From Malachius bipustulatus (taxonomy: Eukaryota > Arthropoda > Insecta > Coleoptera > Melyridae), in contig OU342630.1 in the NCBI GenBank assembly GCA_910589415.1, forward strand, positions 74,334,186-74,398,185: a stretch of 64,000 nt of DNA, read 5' to 3'. The notes below the pieces were generated by a model. That model was given only the letters and a program-made list of their open reading frames with translations, made no database searches and was not told where the DNA came from. Shown one piece after another: positions 48,012 through 59,448 of this stretch; the first letter of the stretch is position 1, and each line of letters starts with the position of its first letter. A program made the translations under genes and the position numbers.

Positions 48012-49436
48012 TATTAGCACCATTAAATTAAACATTAGGCGCGATTACTCTTCAATATGTTTTGAAAGTAAGGGTCGATTCTCATCCACAAAAATGTAAG
48101 TGAATAGGTGCAAAAAAATTTAGGGGGCAATTCCTTGTTAAAAATTAAGCAGGGTTTTCACATGAAAAGAAATCAGTCGCCCCTGCATGTCCTGCCAAGA
48201 TACGACTCCTGAAGGAGTCAAAAATTAGTTCTAAATTTTTTTTCTTACAGCCTTACCGGCGTTCTAAAATGTATTCTAGTACTTAAAGGGGTCTCGTAAT
48301 TTTTTCGTAAATGGCATCTTCATCTGGCATCTGGGGTCTTCGAGCATAAGAAAAGTAATTAAAATTTTTCTCCAAAACTTCTACCGTACCTATATTTAAA
48401 TCCGGCTATATTAGGTAATAATTATTGATTTTTTTTATCGAAAATCAATAAATTTACTAAAAAGTTTAAGATAGCTTTCTTATCTAGAATTAATCGAGTT
48501 CGCCAAAATGCAATTTGAAAACAGCTGTAATAAAACAAATATGTACGTGCGAATTAGGTTCTAAAGGTGTTAGGCTGAAAATATTGGGAAGGTTTGAATT
48601 TTTATCAAAAACCACAAAAAGCTGTACGAACAAAAAATGTAGAGCTCCTAATTTTGCAACAATTTTTTTTACAGTCTAGAGATCAAACTCACGGTAATTC
48701 GTTCCCAAAAAGATAGAGGGCGATGAAGTTACCAAAAATTAGTTTTCTGGATTTTTACTTTGAAAAAGTAATCTTAATCTAAAAATGGATAATGCCAGAA
48801 ATCTTCTGATTCAGAAAGCACCACTTTACAGATATTTTAAGTTTTCTCTATGGACCATTGAATAACATTATTGTATTTGTAATAGTCAGTACAGCAATTT
48901 TTTTTCGAAAAGGAGTGATGGCACCCCATTACGCCGCTGGTTCTTGTAATATGATAACTGATAATGTCATTATCACCGTAAACCTTATATCATGACGGAT
49001 CCTTAGCTCATAGTGTGTGTTATTAAATATGTACAGTGTTTCTAAGCAGCCATTTTCATTCATTATTTCATTATCTTTCTACATTATAACTGTTGGTTAT
49101 TGTTGTTAAGTCATAATCAACAGAATTATTTTTATTTTTTTTACAGGATGATTTTTAAATTGAGTCATTTTCTTTAAAAACCTGAAGAATTCATGAAGGC
49201 AAAAAACTTTTTAAAGTAACTTTTCTGTATTAAGTGAAAAATAAAAGAGATACAGCCTTTATAGTATAGTTAAAAAGAATGAGAGCCAGTCCAATAAAAA
49301 ATTGCCTTATGTAAGGTTACCAAGGAAACAGACTAAAATAACGGGAAATAAGCTCAATAACTCAATAATAATAATTAATGTAGGTAGGTTTATGAAAAAA
49401 CAAAGGCTATAAAATTCAGGCAATTGAACTTAAAAT
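48012..49436. other. Non-coding part of duplicon 1
   Basis: No gene recognised. It contains a diverged copy of the right-terminal region of the 1-1753 transposon (about 48880-49080, including CCATTACGCCGCTGG). Confidence 0.5.
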
Positions 49437-49448
49437 AATGTTAATGTA

Positions 49449-50313
49449 AAATTTATGTTTTCAACCCTTACTTTGTAGAATCTCTGCATACTGATCTGCG
49501 GATGATTAATAAAACACTAATGTTTTAAAAAATTCTACTGTATAAATAAACACGTGTAACGTTTTTATTTCCATCAATAAACAGGGTGTCCCGTATCGTT
49601 ATGTACAAATTTTTTGAGCATATAAGGGCTTAATTTTGAGCCCAAAAAACCCAAAAGTGGCAGGTCTATCTTTACTCGTTACGAAGTTACAGGCCTAAGA
49701 AAATTATGACTAGTAAATAACAAAGATTCAACTTTGAAAACCACACAACCACATGTGTTGTGGTTTAGGCTAATAATTTATTGTTATGGTAGCGACATGA
49801 GTAAATGTCACCGAAAAAACATTAGAAGAGGTTCTCCTGCTCATACAAAATGGCATTTGGATTCAAATATATGGGGCACCAGCATATTTCGGAATTGGCG
49901 TTTGTAACTAAATTCCACAAAGCAATTATTATTGGATCGTATTCAGCATGCTGGTCAAGAGATCGGTCGCGAAAAAATGAGAAATTAGAACTGTTACTTC
50001 TGCAATATGCTTCCGAGCACAAGTTTGTATTCAGCAAGAAATAGGGCATTTTTAACACACGATAAACTAAAGATTTTGGTCAATAAAATAAGCTTTATGT
50101 GGTTTAAAAAGTTTAATCTGGTATTTACTAGACATCATTTTCTTAGGCCTCTAATTTCGTAACGAATGCAGATATACACGCCACTTTTGAGTTTTTTAGG
50201 CTTAGAAATAAGCCTACTACTATATGCTCACAAGATTTGAACATAACGATACGGGACATCCTGTCTGTATAGTATAATTTTTTAAAACATTAGTGTTTTA
50301 TTAATCATCCATC
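49449..50313 (-). mobile_element. Penelope-like insertion with 12-bp target duplication, copy 1
   Basis: Flanked by identical AATGTTAATGTA at 49437-49448 and 50314-50325. Unit 2 has the single undisturbed site at about 56693-56704, so the insertion is clear. Its left part (TATGTTTTCAACCCTTACTT, then AAAACACTAATGTTTTA) is the inverted relative of 57490-57554. It has lost most of the ribozyme-like region, keeping only AACACGTGTAACGTTTTT at about 49551, and a GTGTCCCGTATCG-family MITE (49580-50269) sits inside it. The class name is an inference from the ribozyme-like motif and structure. Confidence 0.6.
49580..50269. mobile_element. Fold-back MITE (GTGTCCCGTATCG family), copy B
   Basis: The same ends and inner sequence as 46675-47317, with a damaged left terminus (AAACAGGGTGTCCCG) and a small duplication at the right end (CCTGTCTGTA). 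It is nested in the 49449-50313 insertion. Confidence 0.85.
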
Positions 50314-50529
50314 AATGTTAATGTACTCAAAACCGTTTTCTCAAAACAGGAAAATTTATGAATTTACAGAAGTGTGATTTATTGAAACAGAAGTTCGTAA
50401 GAAAATCTTATGAGACTCAACTTTTGTATTAACTATCAGACTTTATTCATGTGAAATTGATTGCAGGGATGGATTTAGATTGTTAAGAACTACCAATAAA
50501 GGCTGTCTCTCTTTTATTTTTGATTTGAT

Positions 50530-51270
50530 TGGGTAAGAACTATTTAAAGGGCCACTACAGGGATATCTTAAACCATTGAAGATACGAGTTCGGTTAAATT
50601 AGAGAACAGTTGCTCTATTTTTAGAGGAGTATTTTTCGAAAATCAAATTTGAATTATCCCCAATATTTCCGGAAATATCCTGAAAAAAACTGAAAAATAG
50701 AGAAATCATATTTTTGTCATATCTTTCTTATATTTGGAAATTAATAAATAATTTTTCGTAGGCTTACATAAGTCGCCAAGAGCTACTCACCTGACGTTTC
50801 AAAAATTTTCAAAGCCGACTAGATCCCCGAGTTTTCATAGTCAACTTTAGTTTTTCTTATGGCCGCCATATTGTTTTTATGTCGCTCGATAAGAAAAAAT
50901 AATGGAAACCAAAAATTAATAAACTTAAATAATAAATCAAAAAAAAAAAAAAATTTATTCTTATTTTTTCAAAGAAAAACAGAAAATTTTTCTCTGAAAT
51001 GGGTCAATATGCAGTCATACTGCTTGCCTTATAGTTTTTTAGTTTCTCTATGATATTCGGTCTAAAAAGTTGTCTTTTTTTCTACAGAAAAAAGAAGACA
51101 AAGATTTTTGAAATTTATTTTTTGAAGTTAATTAGTTTTTGGTTTCCATTATTTTTTTTCATACTGAACGAAAAAAAAACAATATGGCGGCCATAAGAAA
51201 AACGAAAGTTGACTATGAAAACTCCAAGATCTAGTCGGCTTTGGGAATTTTTAAAACGTCAGATGGGTAG
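50530..51270. mobile_element. Fold-back element truncated at the duplication junction
   Basis: The arms contain AAGCCGACTAGATCC and its complement, and ATGGCGGCCATAAGAAAAACG at the right with its complement at the left. The corresponding complete element is at 56991-58559 in unit 2. In unit 1 its right terminal part is missing and the sequence switches near 51270-51306 to retrotransposon sequence, marking the junction of the tandem duplication. Confidence 0.75.
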
Positions 51271-51663
51271 CTATTGTGTAAGCTCCGCACAAGAGCCGTC
51301 TGGGTAGATCTGTTTTTAAGAAAACCATATAGGGAGCGGGAAAGGATCTTCTGTCTTGTCTAGGAAGTCAAAAAGATGAGACGAGACAAGGGATTCAAGA
51401 ATTTTATCAAATAGCAGACCGATAGCAGACTAATAGGTCGATAGTTTTCGGGATTTTTGATGACACCCTTTTTAAAAATGGGCTTAACTAATGCTGCCTT
51501 GAGATCTTAAGGCAGCATCTTTTATGATTTTATTCAAAACCATAAAATAGGAGTTATACCAGTCTTCGTATGGTAGATCAATATTTTATAATATTTTGAA
51601 ATTGTTATTATAAAAGGTGAGCAGTAATAAGTATTTCCAATGTGGAAGCAAGGACCTATTTAT

Positions 51664-53517
51664 TTACTCATTCTTCTCTTTTGATCTCTTGAATCCAATT
51701 ACAAAGAATACTAACTTAATCAGTAATTTTATAAAAATATACAAAAGACATAAAATAAGCATAACCATTAAAAATAGAAATGCAATGACATCTAATAAGA
51801 AAAACTGATACAGTGGAATATTTTGGCTAGGATTCTTCAGATGTTCTGCTCCTTTATTTCTGATGACATATTCAGTCCACCAGACTGCCTCGTCGATTCC
51901 AGTCATTGGTCTATCGTGCATAAGTTTACCCATTTTTATAGAATTTTCCTTATATCTATAAATAATAAATTGATAGAATTGAAATTAGCTCCCTTTGAGT
52001 TTCCCTAATATTTATAAAAAAATTCGAGGACTTACTTGGGACTATTAATGACCTCCTTAATGCCCGCCGTTAAACTTTCCTTACTTATATTATCTTTTTT
52101 TAATTCAATTCCAACGCCTCGTTTAACTATCCTTTTAACATTATAATATTGATCGCCAAAGAATGGAATTCCAAGAACTGGAACCCCGAAAGTAAGAGCT
52201 TCTTCTAAAGATTGTAGACCGCCTTGAGTTATAAAAAGTTTAATGTTGGGGTGTCCTAGAATTTCAAACCTATTATGTTATTCAATTATTATTATTATAA
52301 ATAATTATTGTGAACTAATTGCGACTTTTCACTCATCAGAAGACTACGATGAAACTTACTTAAAATATCCTGTTGGGGAAACCATTTCTTTACTTTTATA
52401 TTTGAAGGTATATAAGACATGTTGAGGATATCACATTTCCACAATACCTTATACGGAAGCTCTTCTAAAGCCCTTAATATTTCCATTACCGTATTATCAT
52501 CGCCTAGAAAAGTACTCTTCACATTCGTTCCTAAACTGAAATAAATCACGCCATCCGTCGCTTCATCAAGAAAATTTTTAAGTTCCTATAAATAATAATG
52601 GTAAGACTTTAATAAGGATAAATGAGTAATTTCGGAAAGTTAAATATGTGTAATCGTACCTCAGGAAGATTCTTGGGAGGTTGTATGTGAATACCATCCC
52701 CAATTGATATCGTATTTGGATTCAGTGGTCGTATCAACGTCAAAACAGGATTTGTATTGGTAAATAACATGCTCATGTTCTTATGTAAATCTCGAATTGG
52801 TGGTAATTCGGGACCAAAATATTTATGAAGTATTGTCTGAATGTCACTATAGAAATAAGTTTCCAAATAAACTACATAGAATGAAGTAATGACCGTTTGG
52901 ATTACTCTGTCTTTGAAGGATAAATTTTCGAAATCATCATAAGGAAGGGTATTGTCGGGAAACAATACGGGATGTGTTGGATTATTTAAATCATAATGGA
53001 TAGGAAACGGAGGATCTAGGGATGTTATCCCTATATAAGGGCATTTGAAATGCCAGGCCAAAGGAACACACAAAGGAAATATATCTTCAAATATTACGAG
53101 ATCAAAATGAACACTTTCGTTGTGGATAAGATTTTGTATAGAAGGAGTCTGGTATAAAACATCAACACTTTCCTTCAATACATTCTTAAGAATTTCACCA
53201 ATTTTAAAAAGAGATGTGTTTTTATCATTAAATAGTTCAAAAACTTTATACTTTTTGAAAACCTTTGCTGCCTCACTGATATCAATATATTTCGGATTTT
53301 CTGATGATTTATTTACTGGGAGAGTAGTTGCAACTGTAACTTGATGGCCTCTTGAAGACAATTTTTCCCATAATGGCATAAAAGTTGCTTGATGGGCATA
53401 AAACGGAGAAGGTATAATACCAAGTATGTTAGCACTGTTTGCCTCTTCTATATAAGATGAAAAACTCGTTACCAACAAAATAACCACACAATATTTACAC
53501 CTATCACACATTTTCAT
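51664..53517 (-). CDS. UGT: UDP-glycosyltransferase, copy 2 (four exons, about 531 aa)
   Basis: Exons 53517-52660, 52585-52360, 52255-52036 and 51955-51664 join in frame with the same splice phases as copy 1. All functional parts are kept: signal peptide, PSPFYAHQ histidine, WFPQQDIL, FITQGGLQS, IPFFGDQYYN, C-terminal membrane helix and the KEKNE tail. The second exon differs most in one patch: NVKSTFLGDDNTVMEILRAL here against NVKCPFSCGITVLKILWTF in copy 1, near the start of the donor-binding domain. One residue is deleted in exon 1 (ETYFYS against ETNYFYS) and two in the C-terminal helix. In this copy the frame upstream of MKMCD has no ATG, which supports that start. Substrate cannot be told from sequence. 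Confidence 0.93.
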
Positions 53518-55289
53518 TAAACACGGTCTACTTTATAGATGAAAACAAAATGTCCTTAATAAATGTCCTAATAAGTGTAAATACCTACCGACCTAGCTAT
53601 AGTAGTAGGTAACTATTAGATGATAAGATAATGAAAGAATTATTATTATTGGAGTAGATGGTTTATAAGTCATTTTAGATTGCTTACATTTTCTGCTACG
53701 CGAGATAAACGTTATTATGTAATAATAGAATTTATAAACATTCGCTATTTTAAACTAAGTACACAGTGACGAATCAGCAATCAATGATTCTCGAAATAAG
53801 CTGGTAATATTGGACGCAATTCACCTTTTTTGTATCTACGGTTGCCTAGTATATCTCGCCAGTCAAAATCAATACCTACAGTATAATCGCGCTAATCCGA
53901 CATTAAAGTATATAAATGTATACCTTCACCGCAAGATTATCAAGGGTAAGGGTCTATAATATAGGTCTATTATATAGAATATGATATATGCTATATGATA
54001 TAAAAAATTGGTTACTTAGGGTGGGATTACCAAGAGCGCAGGTAGACAAACGATTCTTGTTAAAAATAGCCGGATTATAGAGGGACAAGAGTGTAAAAAA
54101 CGCCGGACTACCGGGTATGCCAGATTATCGTACAGCTATGTATGTTTCATTAGCAGACCGACACAACTTAAGAGTAGGTGTAGTTTTTCAAGGCGATTCA
54201 GGATCTAGTTTTTAAATTTTTCTGAGGCCCTTCGTTTCAATGCATTTCGCAGAAATTGTTGATGAGCAATATCTTTGAACGAATTGCTGGATTTTAATAA
54301 AATTTGGTAGATATGCTCTACCAATGACACTTATAATACCTTGCATTTTTCTCCAATTCGAAAACTGTAGAGCCGTACTTAATTTTTCAGGTATCTATCG
54401 GTTTTGTCAAAAAGTTCACCCTGTATGCATTTTATTCAAAGTTTAGTACCATTTTCTAAAACTACATTAAAAAATGTTACAATTGCGGTAAAAAATTATC
54501 TGGCGCCATTAAAATGAATCGAGAATCAAATAAAAATTTTCAGGATTTCAATTCATGATTGTAAATAATTTTCGAAATGTGATTTTTCAAAACTTGCCTA
54601 CCTATTTGGTAGTTATTTCAAATTAATTTGTTTGATCTACAAATTTAGCCAAGATTAGGGACCGGTCTAGATATTTTCGCGCTAAAAATAAGTTTTAACA
54701 AGAAAAACAACTGAAAGAAGAAATGGTAATTTTAATGACAATACCAATCAGATAAGCGTATAAGTAACACAATTTAATACATTGACATATAAAAAAATAA
54801 GTAGATAAGCTAAACAGAATGAAAAATATCAAAAAAATATGGCGGTCTGCGTTTGAACTTTATCTGCACTGAATTGTAGTTTTTCTTTCCAACATTTTTG
54901 TGTTGATATGTTTCTTTCTGTTTTCGCTTACATAAGCGAAAATGTTACAATGTTAAAAAAAGTACTTATTTGCTTATGAATCGCCCTGAATTTTTATCAA
55001 AAACCACAAAAAGGTGTAAGAACAAAAAATGTTGAACTCCTACTTTTGCAACAATTGCTTTTAGAGTACAGAGGTCAAACTCAAGGTAGTTCGTTCCCAA
55101 AAAGATAGAAGGCGACGAAGTTACCAAAAATTAGTTTTTTTGGATTTTTACTTTGAAAAGTAATCTTAACCAAAAAATAGAATATGCTAGAAATCTTCTG
55201 AAGTAGTATTTTTAAATTTTTTTAATAGTTAATACTTTAATACTAAGCATCATTTGACAAATATTTTAAGTTATTCTCTATGGACCATT
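53518..55289. other. Non-coding part of duplicon 2
   Basis: The UGT copy 2 upstream region resembles that of copy 1 (AATGTCCTTAATAAATG, then AACTATTAGATGATAAG). A remnant of the 47390-48011 fold-back element follows at about 54137-54560. No further gene recognised. Confidence 0.5.
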
Positions 55290-55557
55290 ATTGTATTTGT
55301 AATAGTCAGTAGCGTAAGTTTTTTTTTAGAACAGGAGTGATGGCACCCGATTACTTCCGATTAACCGCTGGTTCTTGTAATGTGATAATGTTAATTATCA
55401 CCATAAACCTTATATCATGACGGATCCTTAGCTCATATTTTGTGTTATAAAATATGTACAATTTTCTAAAATATACAATTTTTCTAGGCAGCCGTTTTGT
55501 CAATATTCAAAATAATACTTTTTTCTACAATTTCAACACCCTGTACTACTATTATTA

Positions 55558-55840
55558 TACAGGATGTTTGGTAACTGCACTGCCAAAATGAAACGTCATG
55601 TATAAAATCATATTTTAAGCTGAAAACAAAGAATAACTTTTTTCAAGATCAGGCCTAGTTTAGGAAATATTTCACAAATTGTTGTTCAGTTACTTGCACC
55701 GGCCTTAGTTTTACATTTTTGGAAATTTTCCTGAACGAGGACTCTGATCTTGAGAAAAGTTGTTCTCTCTTTTAAAATTAAAATACGACTTAATACATGA
55801 CGTTCGATTTGTCTGTCCACTTACCATCAAACACCCTGTA
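55558..55840. mobile_element. Short fold-back MITE private to duplicon 2
   Basis: The left end TACAGGATGTTTGGTAACTG is matched by a right end complementary to it (CAAACACCCTGTA ending at 55840). Inner blocks AAACGTCATGTATAAA and ACATGACGTTCG pair too. It lies directly after a diverged CAACACCCTGTA terminus of the 1-1753 family (55541-55552), and no counterpart exists in unit 1. Confidence 0.75.
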
Positions 55841-56283
55841 TAAGGGAGATTTCCCGGATATAAGTGCATTTAAAAACTGATACTATTTTACCTTTATAAT
55901 TTGATGAAGAGCTACTATTTTAAACCCTGTAGGTATAAAACATGACAACTTGGACACAAAATTAAACTATTTTAAAATGTGCAAAAAATTACATTTATAA
56001 TGACCCTAAGATATTAATACTAAATTACTAATAATAAGTAAAAAATTACGAAGGGTTAGTAATAATTACATGTTGAAAAATGCTACTGCAGACATGAGAA
56101 AATAGTTTGCCTGAAAATGTTTTTATTTTTACAATAAAAAATACATGCACGTACTTGAAAACCACACATTTTTGGATGTAAATTTAAAACATGTTTAAAA
56201 AGTGCCCAGTACGCAACTATGCAAACGTTTAATTTTTTATATTTGACCCTCCCAAAATTATGATAATTATGTTAGAGAATGTA

Positions 56284-56317
56284 CCAAAAAATAAATAAAT
56301 AAATAAAATAAATAAAT
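56284..56317. repeat. (AAAT)n microsatellite
   Basis: A run of AATA/AAAT repeats of about 30 bp inside duplicon 2. Confidence 0.7.
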
Positions 56318-57056
56318 TCATTCACTATTTCATTTTTTTTCTACATTATAAGTAACTGTTGGTTATTATTGTAGTCATAATCAACAGAATTATTTTTTTT
56401 ATACAGGGTGATTTTTAAGTTGAATCATTTCTTTTAGTAACCTGCAGAATTCATGAAGGTAAAAAACTTTTTAAAGTAACTTTTCTTAAATAAGTAAAAA
56501 ATAAAAGAGATACAGTCTTTATAGTATAGTTAAAAAGAATGAGAGCCAGACCAATAAAAATTGCCTTATGTAAGGTTACCAAGGAAACAGACTAAAACAG
56601 ACGGGAAATAAGCTCAATAACTCAATAACTAATGTAGGTAGGTTAAATGAAAAAACAAAGGCTATAAAATTCAGGCCAATTGAACTTAACATAATGTTAA
56701 TGTACTCAAAACCATTTTCTCAAAACAGGAAAATTTATCAATTTACAGAGGTGTGATTTACTGAAACAGAAGTTCGTAAGAAAATCTTATGGGACTCAAC
56801 TTTTGTATTAACTATCAGACTTTATTCATGTGAAATTGATTGCAGGGATGGATTTAGATTGTTAAGAACTACCAATAAAGGCTGTCTCTCTTTTATTTTT
56901 GATTTGATTGAGAAAAGTTATTTGAAAAAGTTGTTTGCCTTAATGAATTCTACAGGGTGTAAATGAACTGATTAAAATATTAAAATATATTACAGGGTTA
57001 GAACTTATTGATTATGAATACAACACTAATATTTTATAAAATTCTACTGTATATTG

Positions 57057-57302
57057 GGATAGCGCTTATCTAAAAGGGACCAAGCACCATTTCATAGTTT
57101 CCAAAAATCAGTCGATAATTTTAACTGTACGGTCCAAACACTGTCTCAATAAAAAAAGTAACTCTATCAATAAAGGTCGCTAGGAGTTCTTTGTGGTTTG
57201 GAACTTTTTATATTAGCTAGAATACAAGTTTTTAGGGCGGTTGGCACCATTATCTCAATAAACGCGATTTGGCGCTTGGTCCCTTTTAGATAAGCGCTAT
57301 CC
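57057..57302. mobile_element. 246-bp MITE with AGCGCTTATC ends
   Basis: Terminal inverted repeats of about 28 bp: GGATAGCGCTTATCTAAAAG at the left and CTTTTAGATAAGCGCTATCC at the right, with no ORF inside. The ends are unlike the CAGGGTG elements, so it is a different family. It is nested in the Penelope-like insertion. Confidence 0.85.
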
Positions 57303-57400
57303 GAAGTTAGCTCTCTTAAAAATTCATTTAAATCTAGTTACTTGTTTTATGATCACTTAGGTAATACTGTTGCTATGTTACTGTATCAATAATTTTATTT

Positions 57401-57443
57401 ACGTCTGAAGATGCTACATGAAAAGTAGCGAAACACGTGTAAC
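57401..57443 (+). ncRNA. Hammerhead-like motif in the Penelope-like insertion
   Basis: ACGT and ACGT (57401-57404, 57441-57444) can form a short stem I around CTGAAGA (CTGANGA core with A at the variable position), a stem II GCTAC/GTAGC with an 8-nt loop, GAAAC, and a tight stem III ACAC/GTGT followed by A as cleavage residue. One extra U sits between the core and stem II, which is not ideal. The layout agrees with minimal hammerheads reported from Penelope-like elements. Confidence 0.5.
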
Positions 57444-58639
57444 GTTTCTATCATCGATCAATATACAGTAGAATTTCATAAAACATTAGTGTTTTATTCA
57501 TAATCAATAAGTATGCAGAGATTCTACGAAGTAAGGGTTGAAAACATAAATTTTAGGGTTAGAACTATTTAAAGGGCCACTACAGGGATATCTTAAACCG
57601 TTGAAGAGAAGATACGAGTTCGCATAAATTAGAGAAAAGTTGCGCTATTTTTAGATAAGTATTTTGCGAAAATGAAATTTGAATTATCTCCAGTATTTCC
57701 GGAAATATACTGAAAAAACTGAAAAATTAAGAAATCTTATTTTTGTCATATCTCTCTTATAATTATTGGAAATTAATAAATAATTTTTCGTAGGCTTACT
57801 ACATAAGTCGCCAAGAGCTACCCATCTGAAGTTTCAAAAATTTTCAAAGCCGACTAGATCCCAGAGTTTTCATAGTCAACTTTCGTTTTTCTTATGGCCA
57901 CCATATTATTTTTTTATGTCGTTCGATATGAAAAAAATAATGGAAACCAAAAATTAATTAACTCTATTATAAATTAAAAAAAATTCCAAAATTTTTATTC
58001 TTCTTTTTTCAAAGAAAAACAGAAAATTTTTCGCTGAAATAGGTCAATATGAAGTCATACTGCTTGCCTTATAGTTTGTTAATTTCTCTATGATATTCGG
58101 TCTGAAAAGTTGTTTTTTTATAAAGAAAAAAGAAAATTTTTTTTTGAAATTTATTTTTTTTTAAGTTTTTGGTTTCCATTATTTTTTTCATACCGAACGA
58201 AATAAAAAAAAACAATATGGCGGCCATCAGAAAAACGAAAGTTGACTATGAAAACTCCAAGATCTTGTCGGCTTTGAAAATTTTTAAAACGTCAGATGGG
58301 TGAGTCTTGCCGACTTATGCAAGCCTACAAAAAATTATTTATTAATTTCCAATAATAAAAAAGATATGACGAAAATAAGAAATCTCGATTTTTCAGTTTT
58401 TTTCAGGATATTTCAGGAACGGTCGCAGATATCTTGCATGTTTTGACGGATTCGAGATGGCCACAAAATTGCGCATCTTTTCTCTAATTTAACCGAACTC
58501 GTATCTTCAATGGTTTAAGATATCCCTGTAGTGGCCCTTTAAATAATTCTAACCCTGTATAATAAAAGTAGTTTATGAGTTATAAACAAATAAAAATCTA
58601 AATTTTCTAACTCCAAAGCAGTGTAGAACTATAGAACGA

Positions 58640-58858
58640 CTTAAGATATCTAAAAACAGTTTGCATGTCTCTATCCTAACTTTTCATATTTCATCCCACT
58701 ATATATGTGGAGTAAATTTTAATACAGGGTGATGAAAATCTGATGATGGCCTGTATTAAAATTTAAACCACATAGTAGGATACCAAGTGAAAAGTTAAGA
58801 TAGGGACATGTAAGCCGCAAGCCGCTTTTCGATATCTTGAGTCGTTCTCGTTCTACAG
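58640..58858. repeat. Inverted repeat related to the 9962-10844 element core
   Basis: The block ATGTCTCTATCCTAACTTTTC (about 58664) faces GAAAAGTTAAGATAGGGACAT (about 58789), with AATACAGG/CCTGTATT at the centre. The same arm sequence occurs at about 10314 and 10460. Confidence 0.65.
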
Positions 58859-59448
58859 GGTGATCAGTAACTCGCGCAATCAGAGCAAGCTGCGGTAAAC
58901 TTCACTTTTTAAAGCGTGGTAAATTTTCTTATTGCAGTGTTGTAAGTTCTTTTCTTCCAAAGATATGACCATTTTTTGTTAAAAAAAAGGTGGCAACACT
59001 GCACTGAACATGTGAATAAGTTCGGGTTAGATGGTATTGTTCTATTGTTATTATTTTTATTTCCATAGCAACGAAGGCATTTGAATATTATATAATTATT
59101 CTAAGTTGAGTTTAGGCGCTTGCCAAACTTCAAATTTCGTTCAGATTTAGGTATAGTATCAATTTCCAAGATTCTCAATTCCTCTGGAAAGAGCTCTGTA
59201 AAGAGGTTTTGTGAAAAAAAAATTGATAAATTATATGGTATCCATTCCAGACCAGACATTACAGTAACCTGAATTTTTCATTAATTTTTATCACGGTTAT
59301 TGAAAAGATTACCTTCAAACTCGGATGAGGGAAACTCTGTAACTTGAAAACCAGCCATTGGATTAAATTTTTTTTGCAGAATATCCTTAATTTTAATGGG
59401 CTCCATATCGCCCTATATTCGGAGTGCGCGATTTACTGATCACTTGTA
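58854..59448. mobile_element. Fold-back element, diverged arms
   Basis: The left end TACAGGGTGATCAGTAACTC and the right end TTTACTGATCACTTGTA match as inverted copies, followed inward by CGCGCAATC / GTGCGCGA. The inner arms are only partly similar. Non-coding. Confidence 0.6.

Larger units (their letters stand above)
43948..51270. repeat. Segmental duplication, unit 1
   Basis: Colinear with 51306-58300: retrotransposon fragment, UGT gene and promoter, the segment with GATTATCGTA (47370 / 54123), the block ATTTTTATCAAAAACCACAA (about 48598 / 54992), the TGACGGATCCTTAGCTCAT block (48993 / 55419), the AATGTACTCAAAACC block (50319 / 56699), and the GGGCCACTACAGGGATATC block (50549 / 57576). Differences are mostly transposon insertions. 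Confidence 0.85.
57006..57554 (+). mobile_element. Penelope-like insertion with 12-bp target duplication, copy 2
   Basis: Flanked by AGGGTTAGAACT at 56994-57005 and 57555-57566. The first about 50 bp (ATTGATTATGAATACAACAC ...) are an inverted copy of a later part (GTGTTTTATTCATAATCAAT near 57491-57510). A hammerhead-like motif is at 57401-57443, and a separate 246-bp MITE (57057-57302) is inserted in it. No protein remains. Penelope-like elements are known to carry hammerhead motifs in their terminal repeats, hence the provisional class. Confidence 0.6.
51306..58300. repeat. Segmental duplication, unit 2
   Basis: The second copy of the UGT duplicon, in the same orientation. It starts inside the retrotransposon at the equivalent of 43948 (CTGTTTTTAAGAAAA) and ends inside the fold-back element at about 58300, the equivalent of 51270. 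It carries a private 140-bp stretch at about 51470-51620 that is absent from unit 1, where the latter was shortened. Confidence 0.85.
56991..58559. mobile_element. Fold-back element (GCCGACTAGATC family) with an insertion in its left arm
   Basis: It starts TACAGGGTTAGAACT and ends in AATTCTAACCCTGTA. The left arm is split by the 57006-57554 insertion, after which it resumes with a repeated AGGGTTAGAACT. The arms contain AAAGCCGACTAGATCC and ATGGCGGCCAT/ATGGCCACCAT blocks. Relatives are at 50530-51270 and 62785-63747. Confidence 0.8.
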
